Shown here in pieces: positions 9,190 through 20,879 of a stretch of DNA of 64,000 nucleotides (position 1 is the first letter of the stretch; each line of letters begins with the position of its first letter). The DNA is taken from contig MNCI01025089.1 of assembly GCA_015680685.1 (NCBI GenBank), positions 616,543 through 680,542 of the forward strand, given 5' to 3'. The notes below the pieces were generated by a model, which saw nothing but the letters and a program-made list of their open reading frames with translations, had not been told where the DNA came from and did not search any database. The position numbers were made by a program, and so were the translations under genes. Source of the DNA: Gnetum montanum (Eukaryota; Streptophyta; Gnetopsida; Gnetales; Gnetaceae).

Positions 9190-10019
9190 CTTAACAATAA
9201 TATAAGAATAGTAGCTAGGTAAGAAGCAAAGACAAAAACAAAAAAAAGAACAAAAGAAATAGATCTAGTGGCTAATGTTGATCTTTTGGTATGTAAACAC
9301 CTTAGCGAAAATGAAAAATGTGGAAATGTGTTTGTAGTCTTGCAAGATCAAGAAGGAACATGTTGAGATAAGACTTAGAAAGGAGAACTAAGCTAGCAGT
9401 ATAGCTACATTGAAATGACCAAATGAGAGCTAAGAAGAAATGATGAGAGCTAGAATGCAAATATAGTCTATGAGCCAAATGAAGATGTTCAAAGGATTGT
9501 TGAGATGCCAAAATGATAAAGGAATTATTTAGATTTCAATGTGTGCAAGAAAGTATACATCTCACTTTAATAACAGATGTCTAACTAGCAGAATAGATGT
9601 CTCAGGGAGGATGTCTCCATGTAGACATCTTCACTTTTAGGTAGACATCTCTCTTAAACTGAGGATGATTATAGATAGACGTCTCAGTTTTAAATTTGAT
9701 GTTCAAGTTAGCCATTTCATAGCTATTGTAAGAATTTCAAGGAATTTCTGAAAACTCAAAGGAATTAAGACAGTGGAATTCTTGAGAAATTAGCAAGCAC
9801 TATTCATTTAATATCAAGCATTGTAAGCCTCAAGTGCATTGACTTTGTTCTTCATTTGTTCCAATCATTTGTATTATGTTGAATGTTTTGAGAGCCTTCA
9901 TTATAAGGAATTTGTAAATTGAGTTACAATTTTTTGTTAATTTTCTTATTCTTTCTTGTAAGCGATGTAATCTTGATGTGCTTCTTGCAGGAAGGCATCT
10001 TCATTAAGCTTCTCGAGAT
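9190..10019. other. Unrecognised intergenic DNA
   Basis: The left end (about 9190-9260) is upstream of the arabinogalactan peptide on its strand and is A-rich. The rest shows no gene; its reading frames are short and of low complexity. It contains the GATGTCT motif cluster listed separately. Confidence 0.5.
9574..9690. repeat. Cluster of GATGTCT/AGACATC motifs
   Basis: About six copies of GATGTCT, AGACATC or AGACGTC lie within about 115 bp, in both orientations. The same word is packed into the U3 of the gypsy LTR at 16112-16382. This cluster may be a displaced piece of that element's missing 5' LTR start. Confidence 0.6.
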
Positions 10020-10240
10020 GTTGAGGAATTGAGTGGTTTTGCAGTGAGAAAACACTTCAATGTGGAGCTCACATTTATAAACGTTATGACATCCTTCAAA
10101 TCATATTTGGAGCTTATTGAAACCTTGTGGGATTGAGTGTGTTCATAGCAACAAAACACTCCACAATGCAGCTCAAACTTTCTAAAGGTTCTAATGCTCT
10201 TTAAACTAGGATGTTCTAAGGAACAAGGTTTGGAGGTATA
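10020..10240. repeat. Two imperfect tandem units of about 110-120 bp
   Basis: The first unit (about 10020-10130) has GGAATTGAGTGG, AAAACACTTCAATG and GGAGCTCA. The second (about 10130-10240) has GGGATTGAGTGTG, AAAACACTCCACAATG and GCAGCTCA in the same order. Both end in a CTTTA or TTTAT stretch and a GTTCTAATG or GTTATGACA block. There is no coding potential. Confidence 0.5.
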
Positions 10241-10734
10241 CAAGGATTCTACCCTTTGAGTGTGGACGTATCCAAGTTGGGAAACCACTTAATAATCATA
10301 TTTGAGTCTTGGTGATTGTAATTTTTTTATTTAGGTAACTTATTCAACCCTCCATTTAAGCTCTTAATCCTTAGTCAAGATCCTCACCTCCAAAACAGGT
10401 ACAAGCATAGGTAGGATGCACAACAAAGAAAAGTAGATCAAGTGAGCATCTAAGTGAACTAAGGAGCAAGAAACGGTAGTAGTTGGAGTGAATCTTAGCA
10501 TTGAAATATTTATTTGAAAGTAAACATGTGTAGTATAACCAGAATGTGATGTAAAGTTAAAGTTCTGCAAGGATGAATTGGCCTAAAATCCTATGGATAT
10601 GGAGGATTAATCCTACAAAATTGATAATAATGGTTCTAAAATGCCAATATTCTCTCAAAAGGATTAGTCAAAAACTGTGGCACTTGATCAAGTTGAGAAG
10701 AAACTAGAAATCCTAACATGACATTATACATCTA

Positions 10735-11300
10735 AGTTAGAATAAGTTGGAGAATGATGAAAATAGCTGAGGAAAAGGTGAGAAGACTTGGGAAACATCT
10801 AAAGAATCTTTAGTTGACTTGAGAAAATATGTCTTGGATTCTTGTATCCTTGTTGTTCATAAATATTAATATAATTCACCATTTTTGGTACCATGAGTGA
10901 GAAAGAGAGGTTTTAGCAAGAAAAGGTAAGAGAGCATATTAGGTAACTGCAATAGGTGATTCTAACTTCAAGGTCAAATTATGGTATATTAGCCTATGTG
11001 TTCTATTGTCTTGTGTCTTAGTTGTGAATCAAGATCTTAGTCTCAAGTTATGAGAGAGATTTTCTATTAGTTGTGTCTTGCATTGAGAATAGCCACTATA
11101 TAGTTGTGAAGCCTCATGCTCTATAATATCATTTGAGTGTGAAAAGTTTTGGATGTTGTGGGTTCTTGAGAACCCTATTGTAATCTTCTAATTAATTAAT
11201 TGAAGATAGCTATTTTTTTACTTTCTAGCAAAACATTTTATCTTTTCATAATATATGGATTTAATATTTGAAGTTGATTAATTAGTGAAGTGAACATACT
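10735..11300 (+). repeat. gypsy 5' LTR, right part only
   Basis: It aligns with the 3' LTR from its AAAAGGTGAGAAGA-type block through ATGAGTGAGAAAGAGAG, GCATATT, GTGTTCTATT, GAGAACCCT and AATTAATTAATTGAAGAT to the end. The expected TGTAGGAACA start and motif-rich U3 are absent here. Confidence 0.8.
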
Positions 11301-11310
11301 TTATTGTTAT

Positions 11311-11325
11311 TCGTATCAAAGCCTC
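11311..11325 (+). other. Primer binding site (initiator-Met tRNA type)
   Basis: TCGTATCAAAGCCTC lies just after the 5' LTR end and matches the TGGTATCAGAGCC class with two or three mismatches. Confidence 0.6.
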
Positions 11326-11389
11326 TTAGCCTTTAGTTTTGTTTCTATTATTGTTGGGTTTTGTTTGAGGATTTTATCAATTTTAGATG

Positions 11390-12512
11390 GAACCCAAGAG
11401 GAAATAGGTACAAGCACTAAATTAAGACATGGAGAGCATGAAGTTTATCTTCTAGATAATGGTTGCTTTCTTAGATGAAATTAGTGCAAAGGTAGATAAG
11501 AATGCTTGTCCTAGCCATATCCACACATATAGAGGTAATGAGTATCCACATTCATATGAAGAAGTTCCACAACTAGGTGGAGACAAAGCATATAAAGAGG
11601 AAGGACAATCTAGCTATGCGAGTGTAGGAACCCATCAGCCAAGGATTCTAATGGCAGAAAATCCTATTCATCATATGAGAATTCTAAGGATTTCAATTAT
11701 GTTAAATACTTATTTTCCAACCAATCATGATAAGGAAGATGAGGCAAGGCTTGTTAGGGCATCCAGAAATGCTACAAGATTTTTGTACATGGAGTTGAAG
11801 ACTTTCAATGGTGTAGATGGTACCAATGCTTTTGCACATTAGCTAATGGTACTGGAAAAATATTTTTAGTTGGAAGAGGTATCAAATAACTTGAGGGTAT
11901 CTATTGTTGAATTCATATTAGAATGTATGAATTTTACTTGGTGGGAAAAAGAGTCCTAGGATTATGAAAGATGAAATAGTTGAACCATCAAAGACTGGGA
12001 TCTAATGAAATACAAGTTAAGTTTCATCAGAGGTAAGAGACTATTATAAAGTTAAATTTCCCAAGGCAAGGCAATAAGGATGTTAAAGAATTCTACATCA
12101 TATTTTGTAATCTATTATGTCAAGATAAGGTAAAGTAGAAAGAGTATCTTTTTAGAAGGTCTTAAAATGGCATATCAGTAGGAGTTATCATTTTTTATGT
12201 CATAAACTCTTGATGTGGCTTATTATTTTATACTAAAGGCTAAGAATAAATTAAGTGGATTTAAAAATAAAAGCAAGAAAACTTCTAAGTAAAAGAAGAA
12301 GGGATCCAATTTTGAAAAAGGATCCAAATGCAAATATGAAAATAAGGAGGGAAGCCAAGAAAAGAAGACTAAAAGAGATGATGAGAAAGATAGAGCCAAG
12401 AATGATCAAGATAAGGGAGGCAAGGGTCAAGGTAGCATCTCATCAAAAATCTAGTACTTCAAGTGTGAATAATGAGAACACAAGTAATGAGAATGTTTAC
12501 TTCACAATGTAG
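11390..12512 (+). pseudogene. gypsy gag
   Basis: The open stretch 11459-11842 ends in FLYMELKTFNGVDGTNAFAH, close to the start of the capsid-like region in plant gypsy gag (FNG-x-DG-x-NAFAW-type). A stop follows at 11840-11842. Downstream, 12255-12512 is a highly basic, Lys/Arg-rich region, as before the zinc knuckle, but the knuckle itself cannot be made out because of frame decay. Confidence 0.7.
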
Positions 12513-12599
12513 CTTAGGGAAAAGATGTAGAAACCATGAAGGTGGAAAAGACATCAAACTAATGCCTTAAAAGAGGTAATTCTAATGCTTCAAAAATTG

Positions 12600-13020
12600 G
12601 GGATATTTCTAAATTAAATTCTTATCGATTCATGAGGAATGTGAATAGAGGAGATCATCCTAATAGAAAATTTTTCTTTGGATTGGTGCTAGATGTTTTC
12701 TTAGTGAGGAATGGATTCATGTTTTGATTAATGGGGGAGCCCAAGAAAATTTTATTTCTTCTAAGGAAATTGCTATATTTGGGCTAGTAAATAATCCTCA
12801 TCTAAGACCATATAAAGTGCATTAGTTACCTAGAAATTTGTCCCAATATATAAGGGAACAATGTACTTTGAAATTTAAAATTGAAGGTTTTTAAGATGTT
12901 GTGAAATGTGATGTACTTCCAATAGATTATGCTGATGTAATTCTTGGTAGATCTTGGAATTTTGACAATGGTACTTAATTTCATAAAGAAAGAAATAAAT
13001 AAAGTGCAGCTAGACCTAAT
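12600..13020 (+). pseudogene. gypsy retropepsin-like protease
   Basis: Around 12721-12760 the sequence reads LINGGAQENFIS where the family has LIDSGA or LVDTGA followed by HNFIS. The catalytic Asp is therefore replaced. The flap and C-terminal part follow as VVKCDVLPIDYADVILGRSW (about 12898-12957), the conserved ILG-x-W end of the domain. Confidence 0.75.
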
Positions 13021-13159
13021 GGAATCCATGAGTTGACTCCCATGATAGCTGAATAAGTAAGGCTGAAAAGTTCACTTAATGCTTTCTAAATCCTTTCAAG
13101 AGAGAGAAAATATATTAAGGAACATGATGGAACCTATTTTGATTTTTTTGTTATGACAA

Positions 13160-14050
13160 CAATTTCTACTAATTTTGATGATGTGTAGGTCATGTTTCCT
13201 ACATGTGTGTTAGGATTGAAGGAGAAAGTTTCCAAAGTATTCAAGGAGGAATTGGATAGATTGACACCAATGAGGAATATACAACATTAGATTGATTTCA
13301 TTCCTAGTGCTATTATTCTAAACAAGGTATCTTACCAGATGGCACTAAATCAATGGGCTAAATTACAAAGACAAGTAGAGGAGTTACTTGTAAATGGCTT
13401 CATGAGGGAATCCATTTTACCTTATGTAGTTTAAGTGATGCTATGCTAAATAAGAACACCAATGAATGGAGGGTGTGCATTGATTCCAAGGTAGTGAATA
13501 GGATAATAGTGAAGTACAGGTTTCCTATTCTAAGGATGGATGATATCCTTGATATCCTTACCAATGCAAAACTTTTTAAAAAAATTTATTTAAAGAGTGG
13601 TTACCATTAAATTAGATTCAGGATTGATGATGAATGAAAAATAGCTTTCAAGATACTAAATGGATTCATTAAATGGTTGGTGATGCCATTTGGACTCATG
13701 AATGCACCTATTACATTCATGAGGTTGATGCATAATGTATTGAAGGACATAATTGGAACATGTTGTATTATACTTTTTGACAATATTTTGGTATACAGCT
13801 CTAATAAGAAAGAGCACTTAGATCACTTAAAGATGGTATATCTTAAGTTGAAGAAGGAATAGTTTGTGATCAATGTGAAGAAAAGTCATTTCTTCAAGAG
13901 GAAAAGCATATATTTGGAACATGTGGTTTCCACAACTAAATTTAGATGGAAGCTACCAAGGTGAAGGCTATTAGGGATTAGACAACTCCTAAGAATGTTG
14001 GAGAGGTAAGATTGTTTCTTAAGTTAGCAAGTTTTTATAGGTGACTCATT
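13160..14050 (+). pseudogene. gypsy reverse transcriptase
   Basis: Motifs in order: EWRVCIDSKVVNRI (about 13467-13508), KYRFPILRMDDILD, VMPFGLMNAPITFMRLM (about 13680-13730), then FDNILVYSSNKKEHLDHLK (about 13776-13832). The canonical gypsy motif is FDDILVYS, so the second catalytic Asp has become Asn (one G-to-A change). The thumb region with VNVKKSHFF follows. Several stops interrupt it. Confidence 0.85.
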
Positions 14051-14099
14051 GAAACATTTAGTAGCATTTCATGGTCTATGTTTACTTTTTTGAAGAAAA

Positions 14100-14580
14100 A
14101 TAAATATTTTAGGTGGAAATATGAAACCCAATGGAGTTTTGACTTGTTGAAAGAAAAAATTACTAGTGAATTAGAGCTTGCAATTCTAGATTTTTGGAGC
14201 TTTTTTAGGTGGAGTTGCATGCAAGTTAACTTATCATTGATGGGGTACTTTCATAGGAAGGTAGGCCTATTGCTTTCTTTTTAGAAAAGTTGAATAACTG
14301 AAGGAAAACTATAACATATATGATAATGAGTTTTATGCTATTATTCAAGCAATCAAGCATTGGACGCATTACTTATTGTCTAAGAAGATCACATTGATGA
14401 TAGATCACAAAGCACTTCAATTTCTAAACTCACAAAAACGTTGATTGCAAAGCACATGAAGTGGACTGTAAAATTATAGGATTTCCATTTTGTGTTGAAG
14501 CACAAAAGTGAAAAAGCATATTTAGTGCCTAATGTGTTATCTAGAGTGCATGTGGTAAATATTAACGTACCTCATGTAGA
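14100..14580 (+). pseudogene. gypsy RNase H remnant
   Basis: The region keeps the order of the gypsy RNase H domain: YDNEFYAIIQAIKHW (about 14320-14364), then a MIDHKALQFL-type block (about 14398-14430) and DFHFVLKHKSEKA (about 14480-14520). The first catalytic Asp region is scrambled by stops and shifts. Confidence 0.65.
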
Positions 14581-14779
14581 AGGTATGCATGATTTTTCTT
14601 CTTTATATGAGCATGATGATAACTTTGGGCAGGTTTGAAAAAGCCATTCATGAGTAGGATAGACCAATAGAGGAACTATCATATTCAAGATAAACTATTA
14701 TTTAAGATTGGAAATGTATGTGTTCCTGATTGTGATTTTAGGAAAAATATTTTTTGAAAAGAATTGTAGTGACATGATA

Positions 14780-15500
14780 GGTTACATGGGTAGGAATAAC
14801 ATTAGAACATATGGGTAAGCACTATTTTTGGCATGGTATGATAACTGAAGTTTTGAAACTTGTGATGGAATGTTTGGCTTATAAGAAGTTCAAAGGAGGT
14901 AAAGTAGTGGATGGACATTATATGCCTTTGCCAATTCCAAAGTATCCATGGGAAAGTGTGTCTATGGATTTTGGAACTAGTATTTCAAAATATAAAATTG
15001 GGAATGATGTTATTTTTATTATTATAGATAGGTTCTCAAAGATGACATATTTCATTTTATGCAAGAAGTTGAGTGATGTTTCTCGTGTTGCAATTTTTTT
15101 TTGTTGTGAACTTGCATGGAATTCCTTTGAATATTGTTAGTGATAAAGACTCCAAATTCACAAGTCACTTTTGAAAGTCCCTTTGGAAAATTTTAGGGAT
15201 AAATTTAAATTTTTATAATGTGTATCATCCATAATTTTATAGAAAAACATAGGTGATGAATAAATCCTTGCTAAAGATATTGAGATGTATGTGTGATGGA
15301 CAAGCAAATGGGTGGGAAAACTTGTTGTTTCATATTGAATTTTTATACAGTAATGCTTTTCATGTTGATATTAGAAAAAGTTCATTTGAGATAAACTATG
15401 GATTTTGTCCAAGTATGGTGAATACTTTGAAGAGCTTTAATGGTGAAGCTCAAGGTAGTGTTGGTTTTATGTAAGAGATGGGGGATTTCCATGCACAAGT
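14780..15500 (+). pseudogene. gypsy integrase
   Basis: The frame 14811-15140 includes KHYFWHGMI and MECLAYKKFKG, where the H2C2 zinc module would be; the second Cys pair has decayed. The catalytic core follows with PWESVSMDFGTS and FIIIDRFSKMTYFI (about 14947-15056). A run of nine T at about 15092-15100 sits where the frame is lost. The 15253-15474 frame has the later core part, where the catalytic Glu region is altered. Confidence 0.8.
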
Positions 15501-15579
15501 AAAATCAAATATTAAGAAGAAGGCTGAAGAAAGAGTCCTCAAGAGGAATGAGAATAAATGAAAGCCTAATATTACCATG

Positions 15580-15990
15580 GGTGATTTGGTTTAGGTGCAC
15601 TAGAAGAAGAAGTGGTTAAGAGGTGTTAACTACTCTAAGTTGAAAGCCAATAATATGGGGCCTTTTAAAATCAAGGCTAAAATTAATAATAACGCTATTG
15701 ATATTGATTTATCAAATGATGTTAGTATATCTTTTGTGTTTAACATTTTAAATATTGTGCACTATCATGGATCAGCTAATGAGGAGACCATATAGGATAG
15801 CATTGATATGTTGGGGGGAGTTATTGATTAGTCCAATCCTTTAATGGAGAGGAAGGTAATCATACATAAGTGGAAGAAAGCTTCTAGGACTCAAGGAATC
15901 AAGAGGCATGGATATTTAATCCATTGGGAGGATCAATCAACAGATGATGTTGTACAAATCCATGAGATCAAATTGCTCTAGTGGGAGATC
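15580..15990 (+). pseudogene. gypsy polyprotein C-terminus with chromodomain-like tail
   Basis: A GDLVxV-type block (about 15580-15597) and a KLKANNMGPFKI-type stretch are the linker after the integrase core. About 15853-15985 reads VIIHKWKKASRTQGIKRHGY and then LIHWEDQSTDDVVQIHE. This matches the layout of chromodomains in plant chromoviruses (RGR or TQG, then YL(V/I)xW). Chromodomains guide integration into marked chromatin. The assignment rests on layout and a few residues only. Confidence 0.55.
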
Positions 15991-16030
15991 ATTTCAATGT
16001 TAACTCCCATGTTTACATGAGTTCACCTTT

Positions 16031-16049
16031 TAAAGGGTGTGAGAGTTAG
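16031..16049 (+). other. Polypurine tract of the gypsy element
   Basis: TAAAGGGTGTGAGAGTTAG lies immediately before the TGTAGGAACA start of the 3' LTR, as expected for the plus-strand primer. Confidence 0.65.
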
Positions 16050-17028
16050 TGTAGGAACACCTATTCTGATTCCTTTGTTCTTCCCTACATGTGTGTTTTG
16101 TAGGTTCTAGGCTTTCGAGAAATGTCTTGGAGGTTAAGGAGATGTCTTGGCCAGGAGTTGAGTCTTCTCAAAAGATGTCTTGGTTTGGTAGAAGACGTGA
16201 TATATTCAGAAGAGATGTCTTACTAGTACGGGAGATGTCTTGGAAAAGATGTCTTCCCAATAGAGAAGATGTCTTAGGCAAGATGTCTTGCCTAAAAGGA
16301 GACATCTTGCCCAAAAATGAAATGTCTCCTAAAGATGGAAGACATCTTCCTCAAGAGCTAAGTTGGCATAAGAGACATCTTTTCAATTTTAAATAAGACT
16401 TTTATGATTGGTGAAACTTATAAAAACACCCATCTTAATTTGGAAAATAGCCAAGGTAAGTTGAAAAAGGATGGAAATGGCCAAGGAGAAGGTGAGAAGA
16501 ATTTGGAAACATTTATAGAACATCAAGTTAAATTAAGGGAAGGTTTCTTGGTTTTTGTCTTTTTGTTATCCATAAATATTGATATAATTCACTATTGTTT
16601 TTATCATGAGTGAGAAAGAGAGCTCTAAGAGTAGCAAGCTTAGCAAGAGATGGTGAGAGAGCATATTGAGAAAGTGCAATTGGTGATTGTAGCATCAAAA
16701 TCAAATTGTAGTATGTTGGCCTATGTGTTCTATTCTCTTATGTTTTACTTATGAGTCAAGATTTTAGTTCCAAGATATGGGAGATATTTTTAATTAGTTG
16801 TGTTTGGCATTGAGAACAAACATTTTGTGGTTGTAGAGCCTGATGCTCTACAATACTGTTTGAGGATGAAAGGTTTTGGATGTTGTGGATTTTTGAGAAC
16901 CCTTTTGTAATCTTCTAATTAATTAATTGAAGATGGCTAGTTTTCTTGTTTTCTAGTAAAATGTTTTATCTTTGCATAATATATGAATTTATTATTTGAA
17001 GATGATTAATTAGTGGATTGAACCTACA
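16050..17028 (+). repeat. gypsy 3' LTR, 979 bp
   Basis: It begins TGTAGGAACA and ends GAACCTACA, giving the inverted ends TGTAGG and CCTACA. Its right half aligns with 10735-11300. U3 holds a dense array of AGATGTCTT motifs. A TTGTTATCCATAAATATTGA stretch at about 16562 may supply the TATA region, since TATTGATAT is shared with the 5' LTR. Confidence 0.85.
16112..16382. repeat. U3 array of AGATGTCTT and AAGACATCT
   Basis: About twelve copies of AGATGTCTT, AAATGTCTC or their complements lie within about 270 bp. The first eight point one way; the later ones switch orientation (GAGACATCTT, AAGACATCTT). Spacing is irregular. Such arrays in U3 commonly act as enhancers, which is an inference here. 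Confidence 0.8.
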
Positions 17029-17682
17029 CCAAGACCCTTATTTAACAAACATTACTCAACAAGCTCAATGCCTAACATTCATAGGCATTTACTTGAAAGG
17101 ATGACACCATCATTGCACATCAACTAAATTCTTAGACATGTTAGAATGACAAGAAATGATAAGGAGCATATGTGACTATTGGTAGGGTGGTAGATGGTAG
17201 TAGAAAAAACTGCAACCTAATCATTGTCATAAATCCTACTAAAACACACTCATAAAGTTGCTATTATAGTCACTTATAATTCTTTGGGGTAAACCATGTA
17301 ACTTCACCACTTTTTTGAAGAATATTTCAGCCATCTTCCTTGAATCATGGATCTTCTTACTATTAAAAATACTGCTTCTTGTATGAAATCTTCATTATGT
17401 TTTGTGTTTACAGTTTATTCATTTCCCCATAATACATTATGAACATTAGGTACTTACACCATTACAGTGTCATACTATTTTTTACTTATCTATTAATCTA
17501 CTTGTTAATACTAAATTATAACTATTACTTGTGGTTATAATTGGTCATTCTATTTTACGTTACTCTTTGTGTATCATAAATATTTAGGTTGAGGTATTTT
17601 GATGTGTATCCTAGTTTTTCCTTATTTAAGCATCAAGCTATTCAGTTATTAATCATTAATCCTATAAACTTCATATGGTATC
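17029..17682 (+). other. Possible copia LTR end with PBS-like junction; otherwise unrecognised
   Basis: The right part (about 17580-17676) ends AAACTTCATA followed by TGGTATC. The bases after the inserted element at 25356 continue GTATCGAAG. The pre-insertion order would read TGGTATCGAAG, close to an initiator-Met PBS. This suggests that the gag-protease element inserted at the PBS of an older LTR element. No gag of that host element was recognised. Confidence 0.4.
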
Positions 17683-20414
17683 TGTTGGCGACCGTTTGAG
17701 ACGCGACCGCCAACGAGTGTCCTCGAACCTGATTTAGGTGCCTGCTAGTCTCTGGCAACACCAAGGCCCAGATACCTCCAAATAACTTAGTAGTTAAAGT
17801 GAGTATGTGTATGTGCTATTGCGGTGTGCGGTTGTGAGAAATGTAACGATTGCGTGTGTGTAAACTACAAATGACTTACTTTTAAAGAGATTCAACCAGC
17901 TTTATCAAGTACTGTGAGTTATTGAAAGTTTCCTATTTTGTTCAACTACCTAGTCTATGCGGTCCTTATAATACCTGCTTGTAACAAGTAAAATTTTGCA
18001 TAAACATTTGAGCACAACTCCGCAAATCTACTCCTAATTTTCCCTAGAGAGAGAGAGATAGTTCCACAAGAAAACTAGAAATAGAGCAAGATTCGATGAA
18101 AATAGACAGAAAAGAAAGCAGATTTGTGTGGACCTCAAATATTTAAACAAGGTAAAATGACACGAGTAAACACTTCGCAATAAAGCTATTCCAAATTCAA
18201 TATCTACGAATTGTTCAAACTTCCAAGGCTCAACCAAGCAATATCTTCAAGACAATCCTACTGTGCTACCAAAAATTGCTGCGTAAACTACCACGTACAA
18301 GACTCCACTTTGACTAGACAATAGATGCCAACGATTGCATTCAAACAGAACCTTTAAAAGACTTGACAATTTCTGATTGAAATAACACGAAAAATCACTT
18401 TAAAGATAAAGAATCTATTCTGGTCCCATCAAAATACCAAAGATTTTCTGAACCGTCTCGGCTACTAAATTGTTCCACAGCATGACTACAAATCTCTTCC
18501 AACAACCCAATAGCAGTTCCCAAACGTTGCACAATAACGAACTTTACTACTAAAATGCACTTAAGGCTTTTATTCACTAGCGCTTCTATGGAAAAATTTT
18601 AACAGAAATTTCTATCGGGCAACAAGAATAATAAGAGCAATCTAAAAATATCAAAAATTACTCGTCAAGGATGATACTATCTAAACCACTAGCTAAGCAA
18701 TTTAAAAAAAAACAAAAGAAAATATGCTTAACTCACAGGACCATGGCAAAGAGGCTAAAATCTTTATTCTAGCAAATCATCTTACAAACCATCTTCTTTA
18801 CAAATCTCCCAAGTGTGATGATGATACTTACCAATCTTCTTCTCCAAGTCTTCCCCTTCCCAAAATCCTTATCTCCTCCGCCTCCTGAAGCCTTTTTATA
18901 GGGTTCCAAGGTAGGTAGGGAAGTTACATATTCAAAAATATCTCACCTAAATTCTCTACCAAGTAACTTTGCCAACCAATTAGGAGATTGTTTGCTAAAA
19001 TATCCTAGCTAACTTTTCTCCCAAGTAAGGAGGTTACAACTTACTCATTTAATTAGGAAGGAGTTATTTAGGAAGTTATACATATTATTAGGAGAGATTT
19101 ATGCTTTGGAAGTTATATCTATACTTTTAAATATTATATACATGTTTAAAATATCATAAACATGTGAATATTACTATTACAAATATTTGTAGGTATAATA
19201 TAACTTATATAACATTTTACCAACAATATTTTTGAAATCCTGGGACACATTAGAAAAGGTAAGTTTATAACTGGAGCTTTATATTTAGTGTATATGGTAT
19301 TGTAAATTTTATTTAATAAACTGCAATCAGCCAGAAATATCTTCGGTCACTTATCTTGCTCTACCTCTATGTCTTCATTGCCATATTCATCGGACTGGTA
19401 TGCGATGCCGAATGCATCGGCGTTGGACATGACTGCCATTTTGGAAGGTAAGTTACAGGAGGATGACTTACCGCCTAAAATTCGAAAGGAATCTTTCGGC
19501 AGGAAAAGCCCTGTTTAAGCGATGAAGTAACTGCAAAAAAAATTTGGAAGTTGCAGGGATAAGTTAGGAAAGCGCCTGCATGTTATCCGCTCTCTGTTCA
19601 CTACCCTTTTTCCCTCTGTGTTTTTTTTTATATTTTTGCAGATTCACACAAAAAATGCATGTTGTACACAATCTTCATGACCACGTGTTGGCGTCATCGT
19701 TGCAGTCCCCATCTCCCTTTGCATGCCCACCGTCCGCGCCTCCTGCCAGATCTAAGCAACCCCCATGACCGAGGCCATGGCTGCCATGCGTAGGACGAAG
19801 GCTTCCAATCTGCGTTTGGTTTCTCTCCCGCTGTTGTTCTCCCATTCAGCTCTGTTGCAGGTGCTGGTATCGATTCTGCTTCTCTTGGCTCACCGGCTCA
19901 CGTGCAGACAGGCGCATGGAGCAATGACAATGGCATGTTCGTCTCCCGCAACAATACCCTTGACGGCAATAGCAACAAATGGTCTTCAGCGTGATTTTCT
20001 TCAGCAGCAACAAGGGTTACAGGGCACAATTGTAGCCATTCTTGATAGTCGTGCCAAAATTAGGAGCTGCAAAAGGTGCACAGCTGAAACATTCGTATTT
20101 CTGAAATATTTTGTAAAATGACATTCCAAAGTTTCCACCAAAATCCGTTCGAGCGCCAGCAGCAGATTTTTCTAATGTCTAGAATAGCCAAAAATTTCTT
20201 ATATATTTTTTATATTTTACCCCAAAATTACACTCATTACAGTCCCATTATGTCATTCAAACTTTGATAGAACCTCACCACAAAGTCTTAATAACTGGGC
20301 AATTGAATTTTGATATGCCAACAACCTTTTGATAACTCTTATAAGTTATTGAAAATTTACCAAAATCAAACCCATGAGTCTTACTGTTCCATAAAATGGC
20401 CAAATGTGCCAACA
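17683..20414 (-). repeat. 3' LTR of the gag-protease element, 2732 bp
   Basis: Ends TGTTGG and CCAACA are intact. It aligns along its length with 22764-25355 apart from 163 bases (19344-19506) that are absent there at a single N. It contains a GC-rich island (about 19369-20110) in otherwise AT-rich DNA. Confidence 0.9.
19369..20121 (+). other. GC-rich, exon-like island in the LTR (antisense to the element)
   Basis: On the plus strand an ATG at 19369 opens 49 codons (to 19518) with gene-like composition, including DWYAMPNASALDMTAILEG, and a GGTAAGT donor-like site inside. Further right are three acceptor-like sites (TTTTTGCAG near 19640, TCGTTGCAG near 19704, CTCTGTTGCAG near 19859) and a 118-codon frame at 19765-20121, repeated at 24706-25062. 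This could be a host gene fragment captured by the element; no family was recognised. The 118-codon frame differs at about 21 residues between the two LTRs, so it is probably not a conserved protein. Confidence 0.4.
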
Positions 20415-20430
20415 TTTCTGCTCTCCTTTA
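20415..20430 (-). other. Polypurine tract of the gag-protease element
   Basis: On the minus strand TAAAGGAGAGCAGAAA directly precedes the TGTTGG start of the 3' LTR. Confidence 0.75.
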
Positions 20431-20879
20431 AAAGCATAAAGAAATTTATGCAGCCTCATTTTGAAACTGAAACATACTGAAACTTCTATTGAACTTTTTA
20501 CAGATGAAATGATAAATCTTTTTGGAGGAAAATTCCCATCAAACATAAGATTTGATGGTATAAAAACCTCATTCCTAACAAAACAAACTGCACATAACAA
20601 ATTGTACATTATTAAGTCCTCTGTTCATGAACTATGGGAAGAGAATGGGGAGGATTCCGCTGGTAGGAATCCTCATATCTCTAACCTTCTCATAAGCGAT
20701 CTCTCTATTACTTTTTGGCTTGCTGGAATTTTCAACTTGATCCTCTTCAGATTTATCTTCAGCAATCCTTTCACCTTCTTTCTCAAACGAATTCTCATTT
20801 CCTTGGAGTGTACAAATTTTGTTTTCAGCACCTCCCCTTTCAACCATCTTACTTTTTACATTTGAAATAATGTTATCAA

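Larger units (their letters stand above)
10735..17028 (+). mobile_element. Ty3-gypsy retrotransposon, decayed, with a chromodomain-like tail
   Basis: The 3' LTR is complete and the 5' LTR keeps only its right part. PBS, gag, protease, reverse transcriptase, RNase H, integrase and a chromodomain-like tail follow in gypsy order on the plus strand. Many stops show it is inactive. The left part of the 5' LTR is missing or displaced (see the motif cluster at 9574-9690). Confidence 0.85.

Noticed and set aside
19765-20121. 118-codon plus-strand frame in both LTRs (again at 24706-25062) as a conserved protein
   Set aside because: About 21 residue differences between two copies and no family match suggest chance openness in a GC-rich patch; kept only as part of the island.
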